Of a stretch of DNA of 38,946 nt, positions 33,213 to 38,946 are shown piece by piece. The notes under the pieces are model-generated. The model worked only from the letters and a program-made list of their open reading frames with translations, ran no database searches and was not told where the DNA came from. The stretch's first letter is position 1. Each line of letters opens with the position of its first letter. A program made the position numbers and the translations under genes. Origin of the DNA: Rikenellaceae bacterium (lineage in GTDB: Bacteria > Bacteroidota > Bacteroidia > Bacteroidales > Rikenellaceae); contig SUZS01000025.1 in NCBI GenBank assembly GCA_015059785.1, positions 1 to 38,946 of the forward strand. The letters are read 5' to 3'.

Positions 33213-34481
33213 ATGAATAGACAAATCGAATTACTGATTGAGCGTGCCGAGAACGGAGAGGCTTGGGCGCAGAATGACTTGGGTTGCCTATATAATGAAG
33301 GCAAAGAGGTGGGGTTGGATTATAACAAATCTTTTCGCTTGTTTCTGGCTTCGGCAGAGCAAGGGTTAGCAGAGGCGCAATATAATCTGGCAAGAGCCTA
33401 TGAAGAAGGAGAAGGTGTAACCCGAGATGATGACAAGGCTATCTATTGGTATACTCTTGCTGCAAACCAAAACTATGTAGATGCTCAACATAATTTGGGG
33501 TGCTCCTACTTTGACAGGAAGAATTATAATGAAGCTGAAAAGTGGTTTAGGCGAGCCGGCGAACTGGGAGATAGCAAAGCTCTACACGCTTTGGGACATA
33601 TATTCCACCATGGATTAGGAAGAGAGAAAGATTACAAGGAGGCGGCAAAATGGTATCGAATGGCTGCTGAAAAAGAGAATGTAAAAGCTCAACACCAATT
33701 AGCCATTTTTTATTTTGAAGGAAAAGGCGTTGAGGAAAATAAAACCGAAGCATTTAAGTGGGCTTTGATGGCGGCAAATAAAGGACATGATGACGCTCAA
33801 TATAAAATAGGAGTTCACTATCTTTATGGTGTTGGAACAGAACAAAATGATCAGCAAGCTTTTTCCTACTTTCATACTGCAGCTGAACAGGGTCATAATT
33901 ATGCACAATGTGAATTGGCGTTATGTTATGAAGGTGGAATAGGGGTTGAGCAGAGCGATGAAGAGGGCATTAAATGGTTGCGATTATCCGCAGAGAACGG
34001 AAATGCAGAAGCACAATATATGCTTGGAAGGGTCTACTACCAAGGTCGTGTTGTGGAAAAAAATGTAGAAGAAACTATTAAATGGTTTCTATGTGCAGCC
34101 GAACAAGGACATTGCGAAGCACAATATTATTTATGGGCTTTCTATGATGAAGGAAAAGGCGTTGAACAAAATACAGAAGAGGGCATTAAATGGTTGCGAT
34201 TATCCGCAGAGAACGGAAATGCAGAAGCACAATATATGCTTGGAAGGGTCTACTACCAAGGTCGTGTTGTGGAAAAAAATGTAGAAGAAACTATTAAATG
34301 GTTTCGATGTGCAGCCGAACAAGGACATTGCGAAGCACAATATTATTTATGGGCTTTCTATGACGCAGGAGAAGGCGTTGAACAAAATACAGAAGAGGCC
34401 CAAAAGTGGCTGTCGCTCGCTGCAAAGCAGGGACATGAAAAGGCAAAAGAACTGCTTGAAGAAGAGCCGGGTGAGAAATGA
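33213..34481 (+). CDS. Sel1-like repeat (TPR-type) protein
   Basis: 422 aa composed of about 11 Sel1-like repeats of roughly 36 residues (AEQGHxxAQYxLGxxYxxGxGVEQNxEEAxKWxxxAA), an alpha-solenoid used for protein-protein contact. No signal peptide and no other domain, so it is likely a cytosolic adaptor. Repeats 7-8 and 9-10 are nearly identical at DNA level because of a 216-bp duplication. Codon and base composition is more A/T-rich than in the flanking housekeeping genes. Third and last gene of the cassette, followed by its own terminator. Confidence 0.9.
   Translation: MNRQIELLIERAENGEAWAQNDLGCLYNEGKEVGLDYNKSFRLFLASAEQGLAEAQYNLARAYEEGEGVTRDDDKAIYWYTLAANQNYVDAQHNLGCSYFDRKNYNEAEKWFRRAGELGDSKALHALGHIFHHGLGREKDYKEAAKWYRMAAEKENVKAQHQLAIFYFEGKGVEENKTEAFKWALMAANKGHDDAQYKIGVHYLYGVGTEQNDQQAFSYFHTAAEQGHNYAQCELALCYEGGIGVEQSDEEGIKWLRLSAENGNAEAQYMLGRVYYQGRVVEKNVEETIKWFLCAAEQGHCEAQYYLWAFYDEGKGVEQNTEEGIKWLRLSAENGNAEAQYMLGRVYYQGRVVEKNVEETIKWFRCAAEQGHCEAQYYLWAFYDAGEGVEQNTEEAQKWLSLAAKQGHEKAKELLEEEPGEK
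33960..34391 (+). repeat. 216-bp tandem duplication inside the Sel1 gene
   Basis: 33960-34175 and 34176-34391 are nearly identical (72 codons, two Sel1 repeats each). Only a few differences are visible, such as the codons for FLCA versus FRCA and DEGKG versus DAGEG, so the duplication is recent. Confidence 0.9.
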
Positions 34482-34486
34482 ATTTC

Positions 34487-34526
34487 AGGCGTATGCAGGA
34501 GGGTGTGTAGCCCATAGCATACGCCT
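34487..34526 (+). terminator. Terminator-like hairpin after the Sel1 gene
   Basis: AGGCGTATGC (34487-34496) pairs perfectly with GCATACGCCT (34517-34526), 6 nt after the stop codon. Only a weak T-rich stretch (AATTCTTTG) follows. Confidence 0.65.
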
Positions 34527-34633
34527 AATTCTTTGTCCGCATTGTATCTTTGGAAGATGCCCCATTTCTGTGCTTTACTTTCAAAAATATTGTCTATCTT
34601 TGTTCTCGCAGTTATTTGGCCTAATTACGACCC

Positions 34634-34653
34634 TTATGTAGTCTTCTATGTAG
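34634..34653 (+). repeat. 20-bp direct repeat, right copy
   Basis: Exact copy of 31969-31988, lying 153 nt past the end of the Sel1 gene. The rest of 34527-34709 shows no gene. Confidence 0.85.
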
Positions 34654-34709
34654 GATTTCGCAATTTTTGTAAAAGCTAACACTGAGAATCAATGAGTTAA
34701 AAATAAAAC

Positions 34710-34741
34710 CTGTCTAACAAAACTGACAGACTTTTTTTTTG
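34710..34741. terminator. Weak bidirectional terminator
   Basis: CTGTC (34710-34714) pairs with GACAG (34725-34729), followed by a ten-T run on the plus strand and a T-rich stretch (TTTTATTTTT) on the minus strand. It lies at the end of the convergent DUF4923 gene. Confidence 0.5.
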
Positions 34742-34743
34742 TT

Positions 34744-35328
34744 TTACTTTGCGAATTCAAATCCTAAATAGATGTTTTCGTACTGCTCAATGAGCTTTGT
34801 GATGCTGCTGAGCGACTTTATGTTTGAGCCTATGGCGACCATAAAGTCGGTCAGCTTGTTTACTGGAAAGACTATCTGCAGGTTTGTGCCGCTGATATAG
34901 GCGTACCCTTTAACCTCTACCTTTCCGCTCTGGCCGACCTTTAGTGTAAGAGAGTGGTCCTCGCTGTTGTAGGTGTATGTACCCTTAACCTCGCGCCCCT
35001 TAACGGGCATTGTATATGTCCCATCCTCATTAAATGTCACCGAGCAGAAGCCACTGCTGATACCCACCTTTGTAAAGGCCTTCTCAAGTTTATCGCCTAA
35101 AGTTGCGCTAACGGCACTGCCTCCGATATTAGACAGGGCGTTGTCTGCTTCAAACTTTACTGCTGGGGCGGAGTAACTCCAAGTGCCAATAACTGCCAAC
35201 TGTGTAAGTTTTCCATCTGTAGCCTTGTCTATAGCCTCTGTGGCAACCTTCTTCAGCGCATCGAGCCACTGCGCCTGAACTGTAGTGAGCGTGAAGAGTG
35301 CAATGAGTGTAATAAAAAGTCGTTTCAT
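34744..35328 (-). CDS. DUF4923-family lipocalin-like secreted protein
   Basis: 194 aa, signal peptide MKRLFITLIALFTLTTVQAQ. Then WLDALKKVATEAIDKATDGKLTQLAVIGTWSYSAPAVKFE, a run of short strands (GTYTMPVKGREVKGTYTYNSEDHSLTLKV) and the C-terminal helical end typical of Bacteroidales DUF4923 proteins, thought to be lipocalin-like. Ligand unknown. Periplasmic or outer-membrane facing. Divergent from the AsmA-like gene. Confidence 0.75.
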   Translation of the reverse strand: MKRLFITLIALFTLTTVQAQWLDALKKVATEAIDKATDGKLTQLAVIGTWSYSAPAVKFEADNALSNIGGSAVSATLGDKLEKAFTKVGISSGFCSVTFNEDGTYTMPVKGREVKGTYTYNSEDHSLTLKVGQSGKVEVKGYAYISGTNLQIVFPVNKLTDFMVAIGSNIKSLSSITKLIEQYENIYLGFEFAK

Positions 35329-35353
35329 ATCTCTAAAATTTATTTAAGCTATA

Positions 35354-35361
35354 CAAAATTA
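35354..35361 (-). promoter_or_regulatory. -7 box for DUF4923 gene
   Basis: Minus-strand TAATTTTG, 25 nt from the ATG, within the 72-nt divergent gap. Confidence 0.55.
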
Positions 35362-35373
35362 GGAAAAATTTAT

Positions 35374-35381
35374 TAACTTTG
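35374..35381 (+). promoter_or_regulatory. -7 box for AsmA-like gene
   Basis: TAACTTTG, 19 nt upstream of the ATG, beside the divergent DUF4923 promoter. Confidence 0.55.
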
Positions 35382-35400
35382 GAGACAAAATATGTGATTT

Positions 35401-38010
35401 ATGAAGAAGTTTTTGAAGATTTTTGCCATTGTTTTGGTTTCGCTTATTGCTATTGTGCTGATTGTCCCATCGTTACTGAGCGGCAAGATTAGCGATATTG
35501 TCAAGCGCGAGGCGAATAATATGCTTAATGCCAAGGTTGAGTTCGCGGAGCTCGATATCTCACTGCTGCGCCACTTTCCAAAGGCGTCGATAGAGCTTGT
35601 AGACTTTAGCGTTACTGGCGTAGAGGATTTTGATGGTCAGACCCTTGTTGCGGGTAAGCGCATTGAGGTGGCTGTAGACCTATTCTCAATCTTTGGCGAG
35701 AGCTTTGAAGTGAGCAAGGTGTGGCTCCTTGAGCCAGAGATTTATGGCGTGGTGGCAAAAAATGGAGCAGTAAACTGGGATATTATGAACTCTACGGGCG
35801 AGGAGGAAGTTGTCGAGGAGCAGGATGCTGAGCCTTCATCCTTCCGACTCTCGCTTAGCTCAGTGTCTATTGAGGGTGCGAAGATTTACTATGCTGATAA
35901 TGAGTCAGATATGCACTTCCATACCGCTCCTGTTTCACTTGCTCTATCGGGCGATTTGTCTGCCGCAAATACAACACTTAACCTTAGCGCATCGGCTGCC
36001 GATATAACCTTTACGCTGGGTAAGGATACATTCGCATCAGGGCTAACCGCTTCGCTTGCCGGTAGCGTGGGTGCTGATTTGCAGAACAATAAGTACACAC
36101 TTAACGACCTGAAACTCTCTGTGAATAGCGTTAAGGCGGCTCTTGATGGTTGGGTAGCTCTGGAGGGCGAGGATATCGTTACAGATATTACTTTAGACTG
36201 CTCGGATAACAACTTTAAGGATATACTCTCGCTTGTGCCAGCTCTCTATACCAAAGACTTCAAGAACCTCACTGCCCGTGGCGATGTCTCACTCACGGGT
36301 GCTGTTAAGGGTCGTATGAGTGGCGAGCTGTACCCTGCTTTCAACCTGAAACTCAATGTTGCGAATGGAACATTCAAGTACGCCGACCTGCCAAAGGCTG
36401 TAACGGCTATTAATGTCACTGCTGCTGTTGAGAATAGGGGCGGTACGCTTGATGCCACGACAGTAGATGTTCCGCACTTTGGCGCATCTTTTGGTGGTCA
36501 GAGCTTCAGCGCAACACTCAAGGCGGCTACGCCTATGTCTGACCTCTACTTTGCAGCTACGGCTAAGGGTAAGGTAGACCTTGGCGCGATAAAGGATGTC
36601 TATCCGCTTGAGGATATGACACTTGCGGGTATTGTTACCGCCGATGCGGCTCTCTCTGGTCGTCTGTCGGATATTGATAAGGGAGCCTACGACCGCCTTG
36701 CAGTCTCTGGAAAAGTTGGCGTTGAGGGTATCGCTGTTGAGTATGAGGGACTTCCAGCTATAGAGGTTAATAACGCCCTTGCAACCCTCTCTCCATCAAA
36801 GATGGCACTTGAGAGCCTCGCTGTAAAGATTGGCAAGAGCGATATCGCGGCAACGGGTACGCTGACAAACTACTGGGGATATCTGCTCCACGATAAGACC
36901 CTCTCTGGTAAGCTTGACATCTCATCATCACTGCTTGACCTTAACGAAATTATGGCCTCAATGTCAGATGAGGAGCAGACTTCCGAGCCTGCGGAGAGTG
37001 TTCCAGAGGGCGAAACGGAGCCACTCTCTGTTATCGAGGTGCCAAAGAACCTTGACCTTGCTCTGAACTGCAACCTTAAGAGGGTGCTATTTGATAAGAT
37101 GGTTATTGACAACCTTGCTGGTGCTGCATCAGTGCGTGGCGGAGTACTGTCATTAGATAACCTCGGTATGAATATGTTTGACGGCACTGCCAAAGCCTCG
37201 GCATCATACTCTACCGTCAAAGCCGACAGCCCCAGGCTCCGACTCAACGCAACTTTCGACAAAGCGTCGTTCAAAACTACAGCGGCGCAGGTCGAGATGA
37301 TAAGTAAGCTTGTGCCTCTGTTTAATAAGGTTGAGGGTACATACACTATGTCGCTTAATGCCGATATGGCGCTTGATAAGACAATGTCTCCAGTGCTTAA
37401 GAGCGTAAATGGTGGCGGTAAGATATCGTCAGGAAACTTCAAACTATCTAATATTCCGGCACTTACAGCCCTCGCCTCAAAGGTGGGCAATGGTGTTGAC
37501 CTAAATACCATAGCCACAACAGAGGCAACAGTCATCAGCTTTACTATTGAGAATGGCAATGTAATTACAAAGCCGTTTGATATTAAGTTAGGCAAGACAA
37601 AGCTAACTCTATCAGGTCTTACGGGCCTTGACCAGACTATAGACTACAAGGTCGCTGTAGCCCTGCCACAGATAACCCTGCACGCAAAGATTGGTGGGTC
37701 GTTTACCTCTCCAAAGATATCTCTTGACACTGCCAAGAGTGCCGAGGCAGCCCTTGAGAAGGCGGGTATAGATAAAGAGCAAGTTGTAGAGGAGGTTACT
37801 CAGACGGTTGATGCTGCCAAGCAGGCACTTATAGCCGAGGCGGAGGCTCGCGCAGCAAAGATTGTTGAGACTGCCCGCACAGAGGCTGATAAACTTGTTC
37901 AGAAGGCTACAAATCCTATTGCAAAGGTGGCTGCCAAGGCCGCTGCCGATAAACTTATCGCCGAGGCGGAGCGTAAAGCCAATGAAATTGTAGAGCAGGC
38001 AAGAAAATAA
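35401..38010 (+). CDS. AsmA-like envelope protein
   Basis: 869 aa. A single N-terminal membrane helix (MKKFLKIFAIVLVSLIAIVLIVPSLL) is followed by the AsmA-type start (SGKISDIVKREANNMLNAKVEFAELDISLLRHFPKASIELVDFSV) and a long periplasmic beta-rich body (AsmA_2-like, about 560-790). This family (AsmA, TamB, YhdP) forms elongated grooves linked to phospholipid transport and outer-membrane assembly. The C-terminal 80 residues are a charged Ala/Glu/Lys-rich probable coiled coil (AEARAAKIVETARTEADKLV ... AERKANEIVEQARK), an extension not standard in AsmA. Monocistronic. Confidence 0.85.
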   Translation: MKKFLKIFAIVLVSLIAIVLIVPSLLSGKISDIVKREANNMLNAKVEFAELDISLLRHFPKASIELVDFSVTGVEDFDGQTLVAGKRIEVAVDLFSIFGESFEVSKVWLLEPEIYGVVAKNGAVNWDIMNSTGEEEVVEEQDAEPSSFRLSLSSVSIEGAKIYYADNESDMHFHTAPVSLALSGDLSAANTTLNLSASAADITFTLGKDTFASGLTASLAGSVGADLQNNKYTLNDLKLSVNSVKAALDGWVALEGEDIVTDITLDCSDNNFKDILSLVPALYTKDFKNLTARGDVSLTGAVKGRMSGELYPAFNLKLNVANGTFKYADLPKAVTAINVTAAVENRGGTLDATTVDVPHFGASFGGQSFSATLKAATPMSDLYFAATAKGKVDLGAIKDVYPLEDMTLAGIVTADAALSGRLSDIDKGAYDRLAVSGKVGVEGIAVEYEGLPAIEVNNALATLSPSKMALESLAVKIGKSDIAATGTLTNYWGYLLHDKTLSGKLDISSSLLDLNEIMASMSDEEQTSEPAESVPEGETEPLSVIEVPKNLDLALNCNLKRVLFDKMVIDNLAGAASVRGGVLSLDNLGMNMFDGTAKASASYSTVKADSPRLRLNATFDKASFKTTAAQVEMISKLVPLFNKVEGTYTMSLNADMALDKTMSPVLKSVNGGGKISSGNFKLSNIPALTALASKVGNGVDLNTIATTEATVISFTIENGNVITKPFDIKLGKTKLTLSGLTGLDQTIDYKVAVALPQITLHAKIGGSFTSPKISLDTAKSAEAALEKAGIDKEQVVEEVTQTVDAAKQALIAEAEARAAKIVETARTEADKLVQKATNPIAKVAAKAAADKLIAEAERKANEIVEQARK

Positions 38011-38046
38011 TTTGGACGAAAACAATAGAATACCCTAAAAAATTAT

Positions 38047-38054
38047 TATCTTTG
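38047..38054 (+). promoter_or_regulatory. -7 box for NifU-like gene
   Basis: TATCTTTG, 42 nt upstream of the ATG. Confidence 0.55.
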
Positions 38055-38096
38055 CGGATGAATGTGTAAAAACTTTTTTAATAAAATATTTAGACT

Positions 38097-38789
38097 ATGA
38101 TTTATTCACACGAAGTGCAGCAGATGTGCTGCGTAAAGAAGGGTGCAAATCACGAGTCAGCTCCAATTCCAGAGGAGGGCAAGTGGGTTCGCGCCAAGGA
38201 GATTAAGGACATTTCTGGTCTTACACACGGTATCGGTTGGTGTGCTCCACAGCAGGGTGCTTGTAAGCTTACACTCAATGTTAAGGATGGTATTATTCAG
38301 GAGGCACTCGTTGAGACTATCGGTTGCTCTGGTATGACTCACTCTGCAGCTATGGCTTCAGAGATTCTCCCAGGAAAGACTATCCTTGAGGCTCTCAACA
38401 CTGACCTTGTTTGTGACGCTATCAACACCGCTATGCGTGAGCTGTTCAAGCAGATTGTTTACGGTCGTACACAGTCAGCTTTCTCTGAGGGCGGCCTTGT
38501 TATCGGTGCATCTCTTGAGGACCTTGGTAAGGGCCTTCGCTCACAGGTTGGTACTATGTTCGGTACTCTGGCAAAGGGTGCTCGTTACCTTGAGATGGCT
38601 GAGGGCTACTGCACACGCATGGGTCTTGACGCTAACGACGAGATTATCGGCTACGAGTTTGTTCACCTCGGCAAGTTCATGGACTTCGTAAAGAAGGGCA
38701 TTGAGCCAGCAGAGGCACTTGAGAAGGCTAAGGGTTCTTACGGCCGCTTCAAGGATGCTGTTAAGTACATTGATCCTCGTCACGAGTAA
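38097..38789 (+). CDS. NifU/IscU-like iron-sulfur scaffold-related protein
   Basis: 230 aa. It resembles the NifU-N-like scaffold that pairs with GGGtGRT proteins in Bacteroidales and clostridia. Possible Fe-S or metal ligands are C49 and C56 in GWCAPQQGAC and C77 in IGCSGMTHSAAMASEILPG; C11 and C12 (MCC) lie near the N-terminus. The GCSGMTHSAAMA stretch resembles the IscU GCxA-type cysteine loop. The pair may act together in Fe-S or metal handling, but the precise reaction is not established to my knowledge. It begins an operon with the next gene, 34 nt downstream. Confidence 0.75.
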   Translation: MIYSHEVQQMCCVKKGANHESAPIPEEGKWVRAKEIKDISGLTHGIGWCAPQQGACKLTLNVKDGIIQEALVETIGCSGMTHSAAMASEILPGKTILEALNTDLVCDAINTAMRELFKQIVYGRTQSAFSEGGLVIGASLEDLGKGLRSQVGTMFGTLAKGARYLEMAEGYCTRMGLDANDEIIGYEFVHLGKFMDFVKKGIEPAEALEKAKGSYGRFKDAVKYIDPRHE

Positions 38790-38823
38790 ACCATATTGTT
38801 AAACCCTTAAAGATTTTTAGATT

Positions 38824-38946
38824 ATGGCATTATTTGAGAGCTATGAGCGCAGAATAGATAAGATTAACGCTGTGCTTGCACAATATGGCATCAACGGTAT
38901 TGAGGATGCAAAGGCAATTTGCGAGGCTAAGGGCATCGACCCATAC
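38824..38946 (+). CDS. GGGtGRT-family protein, N-terminal part, cut by window end
   Basis: Starts MALFESYERRIDKINAVLAQ and runs through YGINGIEDAKAICEAKGIDPY, 41 codons before the window ends. The beginning matches my memory of proteins annotated as GGGtGRT (PF14057), which commonly sit next to the NifU-like gene. The GGGtGRT motif itself would lie beyond the window. Function of the family is unclear. Confidence 0.7.
   Translation, partial: MALFESYERRIDKINAVLAQYGINGIEDAKAICEAKGIDPY

Overview
The window looks like chromosomal DNA of a Bacteroidales bacterium, probably Rikenellaceae/Alistipes-like (the family-level guess is an inference). Genes are preceded by TAnnTTTG -7 boxes (TACCTTTG, TATCTTTG, TAATTTTG, TATATTTG), often with a TTG or TTTG about 19-21 nt upstream. 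Shine-Dalgarno sites are scarce. The gene content also fits: lipoprotein FKBPs, a GldE-PPTase pair, a BspA-type LRR protein, DUF4923, and a NifU-like/GGGtGRT pair.

Layout. 1-472 is non-coding with hairpins. 473-4329 is on the minus strand: ureohydrolase, then two FKBP-like lipoproteins, and a separate CDF metal transporter. 4401-9672 is on the plus strand: pdxB, pyrD, cinA, an Ntn-hydrolase and apt. 9754-11927 is on the minus strand: a small outer-membrane barrel and a large FAD oxidoreductase. 12085-13614 holds an acidic orphan protein, a 158-bp tandem repeat array, a long imperfect inverted repeat and tRNA-Leu(UAG) with its own promoter and terminator. 13615-24353 is on the plus strand: an outer-membrane barrel, a short division/wall cluster (murG-murC-ftsQ-ftsA-ftsZ), gldE-PPTase and a MATE exporter, followed by a candidate structured RNA. 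24605-27358 (minus) is a large MG2/TonB-plug-like exported protein, divergent from a sialate O-acetylesterase-like enzyme (27442-29379).

29380-34740 looks like an accessory segment. It carries a BspA-like LRR protein without a signal peptide, a long non-coding stretch with terminators and a structured leader, and a three-gene cassette (small DUF6140-like protein, hydrophobic DUF697-like protein, Sel1-repeat protein). Two different direct repeats (29 bp and 20 bp) bracket the two parts, which suggests modular insertion or recombination. The cassette is the best candidate here for an undescribed system.

34744-38946 returns to ordinary genes: DUF4923, an AsmA-like protein, a NifU-like scaffold and the first 41 codons of a GGGtGRT-family protein cut by the window edge.

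Working together: MurG and MurC make and export-ready the peptidoglycan precursor, FtsQ/A/Z assemble the divisome, and two of these proteins carry unusual extra segments (a coiled-coil insertion in FtsQ, a long Pro-rich linker plus tail in FtsZ). PyrD, Apt, CinA and PdxB are nucleotide and cofactor housekeeping enzymes. All functional calls rest on motif reading only; no database search was run.
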